DNA of 64,000 bases from Lachnospiraceae bacterium (GCA_015057825.1 SVDN01000001.1:1-64000), one strand, 5' to 3'; shown: positions 26,449-35,833, numbered from the stretch's first letter. The notes: generated by a model not told the origin, from the sequence alone. Program-made: numbers and translations.

Positions 26449-26477
26449 ATTCTATCATAGCCAGAACAAACGTTCAA
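26449..26477 (-). promoter_or_regulatory. Promoter of the toxin mRNA
   Basis: TTGAAC (26472-26477) and TAGAAT (26449-26454) are 17 bp apart on the minus strand. The message would begin near 26441 with GAGAGTTACCG, giving a long leader that can fold and block the ribosome site. Confidence 0.6.
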
Positions 26478-26615
26478 GAGCAAGTGACTGTTTGACGCAT
26501 TTTTTCTTCTCTTTTTCAGTTGCCTTTTGATGATTGCAATCAGGCAAAGGAGCGGAGTTCATATCCACTGTTTGCGAAGACTTTTTATTCTGTCGACCGT
26601 ATGCTTAAATACTGT

Positions 26616-29150
26616 TTATTTCGCTTTCGTTCCCTTGGTGTCTCGCTTTTGCACCTTAAGGTCACGTAAATTTATTTCTTTGTTTTTGTATTTAACTGTC
26701 TCCGATTCCAAAGGATCAAGCACATATACTTTCTCGATAAAGTCGTCTTTTATGAGCTTGATTCCTCGAACGCCTATTGCGCCCTTCTTCTTTTCCGGCA
26801 CTTCGTTAAGCTTAAATCTTAAGAATACGCCCTGGTTTGTCTGAAGTACAACCATTTTCTCGGTTTTGAAGCTTCCGTCGTCTTCCGTTTCCGCCGAAGC
26901 TTCTTCACTTCCAGAAGCGTTCGAATCCGCAGCATCGCTGGAGCCGCCTGCCGGTGATGTATCAAACATATCCAGATTAAATCTCATCTGATTATCTTCG
27001 CTTTCAACCATATCGTCGATAAAGCCGTTTTCAAAGCTATCCGGCAAATCACCGTCAAACAATTCAATTCCGTCCATGCCGAAGTCATCATCGGAGCCGC
27101 CGCTTAACATTACAGGCATTTCATCCTCTTCGTAGAATCCTTCCATGCCAATAGGAACTGTCGGAAGAAGGGAAACACTTATAACTTCGTCTCCGTCCCC
27201 AAGCTTTGTTGCCGCAACGGTACGCTTAACAACATCAAACTCGGATGCATCCACAAATTTCATCATACCAAGCTTTGTAACAAACAAAATCTTGTTGTTT
27301 TTAAGGCTTTCGGATGCATTGATATAGACAATATCTTCGGTTTTACTGCTGTAATTTCCAAGGTTATCTATTGCCACGCCTTTGTCTCTGAATTTCTTAA
27401 AAGGCACATCTATAACCTTTATTTGATGCATGTTTCCAAGATTTGTGAAAATGCATATTTTCTCCGTATTCATACAAGGAATAAAGTATTTGTTTTCCTC
27501 TTGTATAGCCTCTTTGTTACGCTCGTAAGAAGCGGGATCGATGGTTTTTGCATAGCCGAAGCGGTCCATAATAAATACCACTTCCTGCTCCACAATGGCA
27601 TTTTCCTCGTATACGGCCTCTTCACCGTCTTCAATAACAGTACGGCGTTCCAGAGCGTATGACTTTTTGATATGCTCCAAATCCTTAATAATAACCTTTG
27701 TCATTACCTTTGGATTTGCAAGTATTTCTTCATACTCTTTTATCTGTGCAAGAAGCTCTTCATATTCTTTTTTGAGCTGCAATATCTCAAGTCCGATAAG
27801 ACGATGAAGGCGAAGATCCAAAATCGCCTGAGTTTGCTTCTCAGTAAACAAAAGCTCTTTTGCCGCTTTTTCCGACTCTTTTGTTTTGAATTTAATCTTA
27901 TCCGTAACGCCTTTGCATAAGCATTCTTTGGCATCCGCAAGAGACTTTGAACCTCGAAGAATTTCGATAATAAGGTCGATGCAATCGCATGCCGTAATAA
28001 GACCTTCTTTTATTTCTTTTTGCTCGTAATCTCTGTCTAAAAGAGTTTTGTATTTTCTTCTTGTAATCTCGAATTGGAAGTTTACATTATGCTCGATAAT
28101 TTGCTTAAGACTTAAAGTTTCGGGACGTCCGTCCACAACCGCAAGCATATTTACGCCGAATGTGTCTTCAAGCTTTGTCTTTTTGTAAAGCATGTTTTTA
28201 AGCTTTTCCACATCCGTGTTTTTTTTAAGTTCCAAAACGATTCTTATGCCTTCTTTTGAAGATTCGTTGGAAATATCGGTAATGTCCGTTGTCTTTCTTG
28301 ATTCAACCAAATCGTAAACATCCGATAAAAACTTGCCGATTCCCGCACCCACCATTGTGTACGGAATCTCGGTAATTACAAGCTTATCTTTGTCCGTTTT
28401 TCTTTTACCCGGCTCAAACTCCACTTTTCCTCTGAGTTTGATTTTGCCGCTTCCGCTTTTGTAAATATCCAAAAGCTCTGATTTATTAACAACCAAGCCT
28501 CCCGTCGGGAAGTCGGGTCCTTTGATGTGTTCCATCAATTGCTCGATAGTGATGTTATTGTTTTTCATATAAGCAATAACACCATCCAAAACTTCGGCCA
28601 AATTGTGGGTAGGTATGCTTGTTGTCATACCTACGGCAATACCTTCGGCGCCGTTAATAAGAATATTCGGCACTCTTACCGGCAATACTTCCGGCTCTTT
28701 TTCCGTTTCATCGTAGTTTGGAACAAAATCTACAACGTCCTTGTCAAGATCCGCAAGGTATACTTCTTGGGTGAACTTCTTTAATTTTGCTTCCGTGTAA
28801 CGCATTGCGGCTGCGGAATCACCTTCGATTGAACCAAAGTTTCCGTGTCCGTCAACAAGGGCCATACCCTTTTTGAAGTCCTGCTCCAAAACAACCAAAG
28901 CATCATATATTGAGCTGTCACCGTGAGGATGATATTTACCCATGGCATCACCTACGATACGAGCCGACTTTTTGTGTGGTTTATCGTAGTTAAGTCCCAG
29001 CTCCTTCATGGCATAAAGCACACGACGCTGAACCGGTTTTAAGCCGTCTCTGATGTCCGGCAAAGCCCTGGCGGTAATAACGCTCATGGCATAATCAATA
29101 TAAGATTTTTGCATCACTTCAGAATATTCTGTTCTGATTATGTCTCCCAT
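26616..29150 (-). CDS. Type II topoisomerase subunit A (gyrase A / topo IV ParC)
   Basis: This 844-aa subunit breaks and rejoins DNA through Y118 (AMRYTEAKL). The quinolone region is wild-type (HPHGDSSIYDALV with Ser79 and Asp83). The C-terminal beta-pinwheel is interrupted at about residues 668-760 by an acidic, low-complexity insert with about 29 Asp/Glu in 93 residues. No canonical GyrA box (QRRGGKG type) is visible, so the enzyme may act as topoisomerase IV or as a second gyrase-like enzyme. Its ATG overlaps the gyrB stop as TAATG. The gyrA versus parC name is left open. Confidence 0.93.
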   Translation of the reverse strand: MGDIIRTEYSEVMQKSYIDYAMSVITARALPDIRDGLKPVQRRVLYAMKELGLNYDKPHKKSARIVGDAMGKYHPHGDSSIYDALVVLEQDFKKGMALVDGHGNFGSIEGDSAAAMRYTEAKLKKFTQEVYLADLDKDVVDFVPNYDETEKEPEVLPVRVPNILINGAEGIAVGMTTSIPTHNLAEVLDGVIAYMKNNNITIEQLMEHIKGPDFPTGGLVVNKSELLDIYKSGSGKIKLRGKVEFEPGKRKTDKDKLVITEIPYTMVGAGIGKFLSDVYDLVESRKTTDITDISNESSKEGIRIVLELKKNTDVEKLKNMLYKKTKLEDTFGVNMLAVVDGRPETLSLKQIIEHNVNFQFEITRRKYKTLLDRDYEQKEIKEGLITACDCIDLIIEILRGSKSLADAKECLCKGVTDKIKFKTKESEKAAKELLFTEKQTQAILDLRLHRLIGLEILQLKKEYEELLAQIKEYEEILANPKVMTKVIIKDLEHIKKSYALERRTVIEDGEEAVYEENAIVEQEVVFIMDRFGYAKTIDPASYERNKEAIQEENKYFIPCMNTEKICIFTNLGNMHQIKVIDVPFKKFRDKGVAIDNLGNYSSKTEDIVYINASESLKNNKILFVTKLGMMKFVDASEFDVVKRTVAATKLGDGDEVISVSLLPTVPIGMEGFYEEDEMPVMLSGGSDDDFGMDGIELFDGDLPDSFENGFIDDMVESEDNQMRFNLDMFDTSPAGGSSDAADSNASGSEEASAETEDDGSFKTEKMVVLQTNQGVFLRFKLNEVPEKKKGAIGVRGIKLIKDDFIEKVYVLDPLESETVKYKNKEINLRDLKVQKRDTKGTKAK

Positions 29151-31075
29151 TATGCGTCAACCTCCGCTTCCCTTGCATGTTCGTAAATAAAAGCCTTACG
29201 AATCGGCACGTCCGTACCCATAAGCATGCTTGTTACATCCGATGCCTGTTTTGCATCTTCTATTTCAACAAGTTTTAATACTCTTGTTTCCGGATTAAGT
29301 GTTGTTTCCCAAAGCTGGTCTGCATCCATTTCCCCAAGACCTTTGTAACGCTGGAGTGTAAAGTTTTGACCCGCATGCTCTTTTCTGTACGCTTCCAAAG
29401 CTTTATCATCGTAGAGATAAACTCCCTCGCCTTTTTTAGGTACAACCTTGTAAAGCGGCGGCATTGCAATATAAACATGTCCGCCCTGTATAAGTTCCGG
29501 CATAAATCTGTAAAAGAATGTAAGAAGCAGGGTTGAAATATGAGCCCCGTCCACATCCGCATCAGTCATAATAATAATTTTGTGATATCTGAGTTTGCTG
29601 ATATCAAAATCGTTGCCGTAGCCTTCGGAAAATCCGCATCCGAAGCCGTTTATCATTTCTTTGATTTCGGCATTGCCAAGCACCTTATCGATTGATGCCT
29701 TTTCAACATTTAAAATTTTACCTCGAAGAGGCATGATGGCTTGAATTCTTCTGTCTCTTGCGGTTTTAGCCGAACCTCCTGCGGAATCACCCTCAACGAT
29801 AAATATTTCGCATTCTTCCGGATTCTTGCTTTCGCATGTTGCAAGTTTGCCGTTACCGGTAATGGAAAATTTAGGTTTTGAAAGAAGATTTGTTTTGCTT
29901 TTTTCTTCCTGTTTTCTGATTTTTGCGGATCTTTCGGCACAAGATATAATTTCTTTTAATGTTTCCACATTTCTGTCGAAATATCTTTCAAGCTCTTCTC
30001 CCGCAACTTCAGCCACAACCTTACCCGCATCCGGATTATCAAGCTTTGTCTTTGTTTGTCCTTCAAAACGAGGATCCGGATGTTTAACGGCTATTATCGC
30101 AGTCATACCGTTACGCACGTCCGTACCGGTAAAATTGGAATCTTTGTCTTTTAAGATGCCCAGTTCTCTGGCATATTGATTTATAACCATTGTAAATCTT
30201 GTTTTAAAGCCTACAATGTGAGTACCGCCTTCCTGGGTATAAATATTGTTACAAAAGCCCAGCACATTTTCCTGAAAATCATTGGTAAACTGGAATGCGC
30301 ATTCAAGCTCGATTCCTTCCACACTTCGTTTAAAATAAATAACCTCATCGTTAACGATATCCTTACCGTCGTTAAGAGCCTTTATATAAGCTACCAATCC
30401 ATCAGGTTCATGGAATGTTACCTTCTCTTCTTCCGCAAAACGATTGTTTACAAAATGTATCTTTAGTAAAGGATTAAGGTAAGCAAGCTCATGCAAGCGA
30501 CTCTTAATGCTATCTGCCTTAAAATAAGTTTTGTCAAAAATTTCGTCATCGGGAAGGAATGTTACCTTACTTCCGGTGTCGTTTTTGCGACATTCTCCGA
30601 TTTTTTCCAAAGGAGTTACGGTTTTGCCTCTCTCATAGCGCTGCTTGTAAATAAAGCCGTCTCTTTTTACAACCACTTCAAGCCAAACGGAAAGGGCATT
30701 AACAACAGAAGCGCCTACACCGTGCAAACCGCCGGAAATCTTGTAGCCGCCGTCACCGAATTTACCGCCGGCATGAAGTATGGTAAATACAACTTCTACC
30801 GCAGTCAAACCCGTCTTTTTGTTTATTCCTGTTGGGATACCTCGACCGTTATCGGTAATGGTGGCTGTGCCGTCCTTGCCAAGCTCTACGGTAATTTCCG
30901 TACAATGTCCCGCAAGATGCTCATCCACCGCATTATCAACAATCTCATAAATAAGATGATTGAGGCCCTTAGTTGAAACGCTGCCGATATACATACCGGG
31001 ACGTTTTCTTACGGCCTCAAGTCCTTCAAGAACGGATATACTATCCGCATCATATTGCTTTTTGTCTTCTGACAT
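29150..31075 (-). CDS. gyrB: Type II topoisomerase subunit B (gyrase B / ParE type)
   Basis: This 641-aa ATPase subunit has the GHKL motifs EIVDNAVDEH, DNGRGIPTG and GGLHGVGASVVNALS. The Toprim motifs are EGDSAGGSAK and DADVDGAHI, and the C-terminal hallmark is QRYKGLGEMDADQLWETTL. Length and motifs fit bacterial GyrB without the long Gram-negative insert. It is coupled to the A subunit and lies 60 bp after trpS. Whether this is the principal gyrase depends on whether another pair exists near dnaA. Confidence 0.93.
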   Translation of the reverse strand: MSEDKKQYDADSISVLEGLEAVRKRPGMYIGSVSTKGLNHLIYEIVDNAVDEHLAGHCTEITVELGKDGTATITDNGRGIPTGINKKTGLTAVEVVFTILHAGGKFGDGGYKISGGLHGVGASVVNALSVWLEVVVKRDGFIYKQRYERGKTVTPLEKIGECRKNDTGSKVTFLPDDEIFDKTYFKADSIKSRLHELAYLNPLLKIHFVNNRFAEEEKVTFHEPDGLVAYIKALNDGKDIVNDEVIYFKRSVEGIELECAFQFTNDFQENVLGFCNNIYTQEGGTHIVGFKTRFTMVINQYARELGILKDKDSNFTGTDVRNGMTAIIAVKHPDPRFEGQTKTKLDNPDAGKVVAEVAGEELERYFDRNVETLKEIISCAERSAKIRKQEEKSKTNLLSKPKFSITGNGKLATCESKNPEECEIFIVEGDSAGGSAKTARDRRIQAIMPLRGKILNVEKASIDKVLGNAEIKEMINGFGCGFSEGYGNDFDISKLRYHKIIIMTDADVDGAHISTLLLTFFYRFMPELIQGGHVYIAMPPLYKVVPKKGEGVYLYDDKALEAYRKEHAGQNFTLQRYKGLGEMDADQLWETTLNPETRVLKLVEIEDAKQASDVTSMLMGTDVPIRKAFIYEHAREAEVDA

Positions 31076-31135
31076 AACTAACCTTCCAATTTTATAATTT
31101 TAACAAACATCAAAATATCTTCTGATTTATGGCAA

Positions 31136-32140
31136 TTATCGGATTCTCTCAGGGAAACCGACTTTCTTTTGTACTTTTCTCAATGTTTTGTTTGCGATAT
31201 ATCCGGCCTTTTCCGCATTAGCCTTGATTATGCCGTCAACATATGCTTTATCTTTTGATAATTCATCAAATCTTTTGTGAATAGGCTCAAGTACATCGGC
31301 CACGGTTTCTCCTACAGCAAGTTTGAAGTCGCCATAACCTTTTCCGTCAAATTCTTTTTCGACTTCCGCAATTGTCTTGCCGCTTGCAACAGAGTAAATA
31401 TCGATCAAATTGCGAATACCCGGTTTATCCTCGGAATAAATGATTCTTGTATCCGAATCTGTTACGGCTCTTTTAAATTTGCGAATAATGGTATCGCGAT
31501 CGTCCATAATGTAAATGCTTGCATTCGGATTCTCGTCGGATTTTGACATTTTCTTTGTAGGATCTTGGAGGCTCATGATTCTTGCGCCGGCTTTTCCCAC
31601 ATAAGCTTCGGGAATCGTAAAGACATCGCCGTATACGTTGTTAAAACGCTGTGCTATATCTCTTGTAAGCTCGAGATGCTGCATCTGATCGGCTCCTACA
31701 GGTACCACATCAGATTGGAACAATAAAATATCCGCTGCCATAAGTACCGGATAAGTATATAATCCACCGTTTATGTTGTCTGCATGCTTTGCGCTTTTAT
31801 CCTTAAACTGAGTCATGCGGTTAAGCTCTCCCATATAGGTAAAGCAGTTTAATATCCACCCCAGTTCCGCATGTCCCGAAACATGTGACTGATAATAAAG
31901 GCAGTTTTTCTCGGGATCGATACCTGCGGCAATATAAAGCATCAAAAGATTTCTGGCTCTTTTTCTAAGCTCTGCCGGCTCCTGTCTTACTGTTATGGAA
32001 TGCAAATCCACAACGCAATAAAAACATTCGTATTCATCGCATAAATTAACCCAGTTTTTAAGGGCTCCCAAATAGTTACCAAGTGTAATATTTCCTGTGG
32101 CCTGCATGCCACTGAATAACATTTTTTTGCCATCAAGCAT
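31136..32140 (-). CDS. trpS: Tryptophanyl-tRNA synthetase
   Basis: This 334-aa class I synthetase has the HIGH-equivalent TGNITLGNYLG near residue 20 and the KMSKS loop (TKKMSKSDENP). GVADQMQHLELTRDIA-like sequence (PVGADQMQHLELTRDIAQRF) is conserved. GAGGATTTATAACA precedes the ATG. No T-box leader fits in the 34-bp gap from the upstream L,D-transpeptidase gene, so it is probably co-transcribed with it. Confidence 0.96.
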   Translation of the reverse strand: MLDGKKMLFSGMQATGNITLGNYLGALKNWVNLCDEYECFYCVVDLHSITVRQEPAELRKRARNLLMLYIAAGIDPEKNCLYYQSHVSGHAELGWILNCFTYMGELNRMTQFKDKSAKHADNINGGLYTYPVLMAADILLFQSDVVPVGADQMQHLELTRDIAQRFNNVYGDVFTIPEAYVGKAGARIMSLQDPTKKMSKSDENPNASIYIMDDRDTIIRKFKRAVTDSDTRIIYSEDKPGIRNLIDIYSVASGKTIAEVEKEFDGKGYGDFKLAVGETVADVLEPIHKRFDELSKDKAYVDGIIKANAEKAGYIANKTLRKVQKKVGFPERIR

Positions 32141-32174
32141 TGTTATAAATCCTCTTTTCCAACTCTTTTCGCAA

Positions 32175-33383
32175 TTAATTCAAATGATTTATTTTATCAT
32201 TCAACGAAAAGAAAAAATTATTATCGTTCGGCTTAAGCACAAGTACGGTTGCCGACTGGCTGGCCGTTCTTCCCAGTGCGTCCGTTACGCTGTATTCTAC
32301 CGTATATTCGCCGGCCGTTGTAAGGTCAAGATTGGTTGTAACCTTTATTTTTGAAGATATTTCGTTACCACAGGAATCGTAAGCTTTAACTCCTTCCAAA
32401 ATATCCACAGGTTCGCCGACTTTTACTATTCTGGATTCAACACCCGAAAGTGATGGTGCGCAAGCATTCCAAGGATTATCCACATTCAGAATATCCGTCG
32501 GATCCCATGTACAATCGGCTGTTATCTTTATTGTATCCGGTTTTCCAAGCGGTCCCGGATTTACATCATCGTATATTTCCACACCCGTTCCATGAGGACA
32601 ATTGTCAAAAATCCATTTAACGTCCGCAACGGCAAGTCTTACGCAACCCAAGGAAGCATCTTCTCCCAGCTTGTTAAACTGCTCCCATTCAAGGTCATCT
32701 TCGTTTTTGGTATAGAATGGTACCGAATGGAACATGATAGGTCCGTCAATACGCACCGCATACATTCCCCAAGTTCCGTCAACCATATAACACCATTCAT
32801 GTCTGTCGGACGTTGTAAATGTTCCAAGTGGTGTTTCTCCGCCGATTCCCACGGAACATGTCATTGCCTTTACGGGTATTGTATATAAACCGTTTTCATC
32901 ATAGGTATAAACCGTTACACAATTCATTTGGCGGTTTACTTTGATAAAATACGGTTTCATGCCTTCAATAAAATTGCTTGCGGGTGTCTCGTTTTCCACA
33001 TCCTGAGCCGCCGCAAAACTAACCGTCATTTCACCCGGGCTTTTAACCTCAAATCTCTCCATGGCATCTTCGCCAAAAAACTTTTCCGTCATGCCCATAG
33101 CTATGCGCTTTGCGCCTTTTTCGGTTCTCATAAGGTTATAATTTGCCAAATCGTCATTTAAATTGTAAACAAAAGAAAACGCAACTACGACTGCGACCAT
33201 GGAAAGCGCAGGAATAAGCGTTTTTCGTGAAAATACTTTTCCAAGTGCATTAACAACTAAAGCTAATAAGTTTATGGCAAGAATTCCAACCGCCAAATAA
33301 ACAAAAGCCTTTTTACGTGTCAGATGTTTCTTCTTTTTCAAGCGTTTCATAAAGCTTACTAAAAGCTTTTTCTTGAATTTCAT
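32175..33383 (-). CDS. L,D-transpeptidase (YkuD) with C-terminal Ig-like domain
   Basis: This 402-aa cell-wall enzyme forms or edits L,D-crosslinks or anchors proteins to peptidoglycan. Residues 25-48 and 57-75 look like two membrane helices near the N-terminus. The YkuD domain spans about 145-270, with H219 (MFHSVPFY) and the nucleophile C247 with R249 (ASLGCVRL). The C-terminal 75 residues (KVGEPVDILEGVKAYDSCGN, EYTVEYSVTDALG) match a DUF5011/bacterial Ig-like fold for surface adhesion. GGAGGGG lies upstream of the start. A cluster of hairpin repeats lies just upstream of the gene. Confidence 0.88.
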   Translation of the reverse strand: MKFKKKLLVSFMKRLKKKKHLTRKKAFVYLAVGILAINLLALVVNALGKVFSRKTLIPALSMVAVVVAFSFVYNLNDDLANYNLMRTEKGAKRIAMGMTEKFFGEDAMERFEVKSPGEMTVSFAAAQDVENETPASNFIEGMKPYFIKVNRQMNCVTVYTYDENGLYTIPVKAMTCSVGIGGETPLGTFTTSDRHEWCYMVDGTWGMYAVRIDGPIMFHSVPFYTKNEDDLEWEQFNKLGEDASLGCVRLAVADVKWIFDNCPHGTGVEIYDDVNPGPLGKPDTIKITADCTWDPTDILNVDNPWNACAPSLSGVESRIVKVGEPVDILEGVKAYDSCGNEISSKIKVTTNLDLTTAGEYTVEYSVTDALGRTASQSATVLVLKPNDNNFFFSLNDKINHLN

Positions 33384-33490
33384 CTAACTATACCCCTCCG
33401 TTAGATAATTTATATCCTAAATAAACCCTATATATCATTTTACTAAATATTGTGGTTTTTTTCAACTCAATACAATATTTTGCTTCGCTT

Positions 33491-33650
33491 GGTCGCAAGG
33501 ACTCTGTCATCCTTCGGATGCCACCTCGTGACATTGGTCGCAAGCAATCAGTCAGCTTCGCTGACAGCTTACGACATTTTACAACATTTTGCTGCGCAAA
33601 ACGTCGCCGGGTCGCAAGCAATCAGTCAGCTTCGCTGACAGCTTACGACA
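33491..33650. repeat. Two perfect 41-bp hairpin repeats plus one diverged copy
   Basis: Copies at 33536-33576 and 33610-33650 are identical over 41 bp (from GGTCGCAAGC to TTACGACA). Each holds the palindrome GTCAGC-TTC-GCTGAC. A third, diverged unit at 33491-33533 has the same flanks (GGTCGCAAG at the start, GTGACA at the end) around CATCC-TTC-GGATG. This looks like a REP/BIME-type intergenic element family rather than a gene. It fills most of the gap between the SleB and L,D-transpeptidase genes. Confidence 0.85.
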
Positions 33651-33651
33651 A

Positions 33652-34749
33652 TTACCACTCATAAAAAAATACGTGATCGCCGATGACGTCGCCGGCTCGC
33701 GTTCCGTCATTTACAATGAAAAATAGCCAGCTACCGGTAATGTTTCCGTCCAATACCTCTCTTGCTGCCTGATAGCAACGCTCCGTTGCTCTGTCTTCGC
33801 TGTAATACAAAGCAAATCTGCCGCTGCTTACCGGTTCGAACTGACCCGGGCTCATTATTACATCATAAACCGTGTTTTGCACAAACCTAGGTGAGTTTAC
33901 CCTGTTAAGCACCACGGAGCCCACAGCCAACAGTCCCTCATAAGGCTGATTGCCGGCTTCGCAATAAATAATGGTTGCAAGAAGCTTTAAGTCGTCTCCT
34001 TGTTCAACATAGGTGTTTTCTATATTTTCGGCAGTTCCCGCATCATGCCTTGTCTGGCTTGCAAGTCTTGCCTGTCTTAACTGCTCTTCTATTACAAGGG
34101 CTTGTTTTTCAAACTCTTCTATCTGATCGCTGTAAGCCGAAATGCTGCCTTTTGTCTGATTCATAAGGTCGATTACGCCTGCTCTTTTTTCGGCTGCGCT
34201 TGCTTTAAGGCTCTCAAGTTCCGCCATTTTTTCCTCAAGCCCCTCTTTTGTGGCGGAAATGCTTGATACCGTATTGTTCAACTTTTCAAGTTGTTCTCTG
34301 TCGTAGGATGCAAGCTTTTGAATATAATTTACCCTATTTAAGGCCTCGCTGAAATCTTTTGAGCCAAGAATCGCATCCATCATATCCATGTTGTTGGCTT
34401 CGTACATGAATCTGATTCTGAGCTTCATTTGCTCATATTGTTTTTCCACATCAACATTAGCAAGCTCTAAATCGCTCGTTGCCGCTTCAATCTCTTTTTC
34501 AAGCTTTGCAATTTGTTCGTTTATATTATCAATTTCATTATTGGTTGAATTAATTTGGGATTCCAAATTATTAAGATAACTGCTGAGGTCCGTTACTTCG
34601 GATTGCAGTTCTTCTTTTTTGCTGTTGGTATCATCCAACTGCTGTTCTATGTCAGAAACTTCATCAGCACTTATAACTCCCAATCTGGTGGGAGTTATAA
34701 GTGCTGACATTATTAAAATCAATATTATAATTTTAAATTTTTGTTTCAT
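33652..34749 (-). CDS. Secreted coiled-coil protein with SleB-type cell-wall hydrolase domain
   Basis: This 365-aa protein has a signal peptide (about residues 1-28), a long coiled coil (about 32-250, CwlO/PcsB-like) and a C-terminal SleB/Hydrolase_2 domain (256-365). The domain carries the catalytic glutamate E264 in IIYCEAGNQPYEGLLAVG, with VLNRVNSPRF and SPGQFEPV following. It probably cleaves peptidoglycan, with the coiled coil regulating access as in FtsEX-activated hydrolases. The ribosome site is weak (GAAAG). A 19-bp perfect hairpin lies in the signal-peptide codons (34664-34707). Confidence 0.88.
   Translation of the reverse strand: MKQKFKIIILILIMSALITPTRLGVISADEVSDIEQQLDDTNSKKEELQSEVTDLSSYLNNLESQINSTNNEIDNINEQIAKLEKEIEAATSDLELANVDVEKQYEQMKLRIRFMYEANNMDMMDAILGSKDFSEALNRVNYIQKLASYDREQLEKLNNTVSSISATKEGLEEKMAELESLKASAAEKRAGVIDLMNQTKGSISAYSDQIEEFEKQALVIEEQLRQARLASQTRHDAGTAENIENTYVEQGDDLKLLATIIYCEAGNQPYEGLLAVGSVVLNRVNSPRFVQNTVYDVIMSPGQFEPVSSGRFALYYSEDRATERCYQAAREVLDGNITGSWLFFIVNDGTRAGDVIGDHVFFYEW
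34664..34707. repeat. 19-bp perfect inverted repeat inside the signal-peptide codons
   Basis: The arms 34664-34682 and 34689-34707 are exactly complementary (they begin TCAGCACTTATAACTCCC) with a 6-bp loop. They lie 43-86 nt into the SleB-protein reading frame and encode the end of the signal peptide. No U-run follows. Confidence 0.9.
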
Positions 34750-34765
34750 CTTTCAATATGACGAA

Positions 34766-35833
34766 TTAGTTTACTTCGACAATCCAGCCCATTTCATCTT
34801 TAATTTTACCGGTCTGGATACCCGTAACGGTATCGTAGAATTTCTGGCTAAATTCGCCAATCTTTCCTCCATTAATCGGCATAATGTGGTCTTCCCACTT
34901 AAGTTCACCGACAGGTGAAATTACAGCTGCCGTACCTGTACCGAATACCTCTTCCAATTTACCCGCATTATATGCATCAAGAAGTTCCTGTGCCGAAACT
35001 TTTCTCTCTTCGGCAGGTATTCCCCATTTTTCGCAAAGGTCGAGAACAGAACGTCTTGTTATACCCGGCAAAATACTTCCGTTAAGTTTCGGAGTAACCA
35101 CTTTGCCGTCGATTTTAAAGAAGATGTTCATTGCTCCGACTTCTTCTATGTATTTTCTTTCGGCTCCATCCAACCAAAGAACCTGTGAATATCCTTCTTC
35201 ATGAGCCTTTTCCTGAGCAATCATACTTGCAACATAGTTACCGCCTGTTTTGGCTTCACCGATACCGCCTTTGATTGCTCTTACATATTCATCTTCAATC
35301 CATATTTTAACAGGATTTAATCCTTCAGGATAGTAAGCACCTACAGGACATGTGATAATTGCAAAGATATATGTATCCGATGGTCTTACACCAAGATGCG
35401 GCTCTGTTGCAATTACAAAAGGTCTTATATATAAAGATGTACCCGGTTTGTCCGGAACCCATCTTTCTTCTGTCTTAACAAGTGTTTTAAGTGCATCCAT
35501 AAAGATGTCTTCGGGAATCTTCGGAATGCAAAGTCTTTCGTTTGAGTTATTTGCTCTTTCGATGTTTTTGTCCGGACGGAACATCTGAATCTTTCCATCC
35601 GCTGTTTTGTAGGCTTTAAGGCCTTCAAACATTTCCTGACCATAATGGAAAATCATGGCTGCCGGATCGAGGCTTAAATTCTGATAAGGGACGATTCTCG
35701 GATCGTACCAACCTTTTCCTTCCTTGTAGTCCATGAGAAACATATGATCTGTGAATATTGTACCAAATTCAAGATTGTCATCTTTTCCCGGAAGTGTTTT
35801 CGGATTTGTTGTTTTTTCAATTCTGATATTCAT
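34766..35833 (-). CDS. ilvE: Branched-chain amino acid aminotransferase
   Basis: This 355-aa fold-type IV PLP enzyme performs the last step of Leu/Ile/Val synthesis and the first step of their breakdown. The PLP lysine is K195 in GEAKTGGNYVAS. FHYGQEMFEGLKAY, RPFVIATEPHLGVRPS and FGTGTAAVISPVG are the family motifs. AGGAGG precedes the ATG. It lies 16 bp upstream of the SleB-type gene. Confidence 0.95.
   Translation of the reverse strand: MNIRIEKTTNPKTLPGKDDNLEFGTIFTDHMFLMDYKEGKGWYDPRIVPYQNLSLDPAAMIFHYGQEMFEGLKAYKTADGKIQMFRPDKNIERANNSNERLCIPKIPEDIFMDALKTLVKTEERWVPDKPGTSLYIRPFVIATEPHLGVRPSDTYIFAIITCPVGAYYPEGLNPVKIWIEDEYVRAIKGGIGEAKTGGNYVASMIAQEKAHEEGYSQVLWLDGAERKYIEEVGAMNIFFKIDGKVVTPKLNGSILPGITRRSVLDLCEKWGIPAEERKVSAQELLDAYNAGKLEEVFGTGTAAVISPVGELKWEDHIMPINGGKIGEFSQKFYDTVTGIQTGKIKDEMGWIVEVN

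Noticed and set aside
26521-26550. Terminator after the topoisomerase A gene (TTGCCT/AGGCAA)
   Set aside because: The 6-bp stem with inner TGATTGCAATCA dyad has no U-run in the minus direction.
26455-26562. 35-aa minus-strand ORF upstream of the toxin
   Set aside because: Its ribosome site is weak, it has no recognisable signal or domain, and it overlaps the predicted toxin promoter, so it is probably chance.
32141-32174. T-box leader for trpS
   Set aside because: The gap is 34 bp, too short for a T-box, and no antiterminator sequence is present.
34664-34707. Terminator reading of the 19-bp hairpin
   Set aside because: It is inside an intact reading frame and no U-run follows on either strand.
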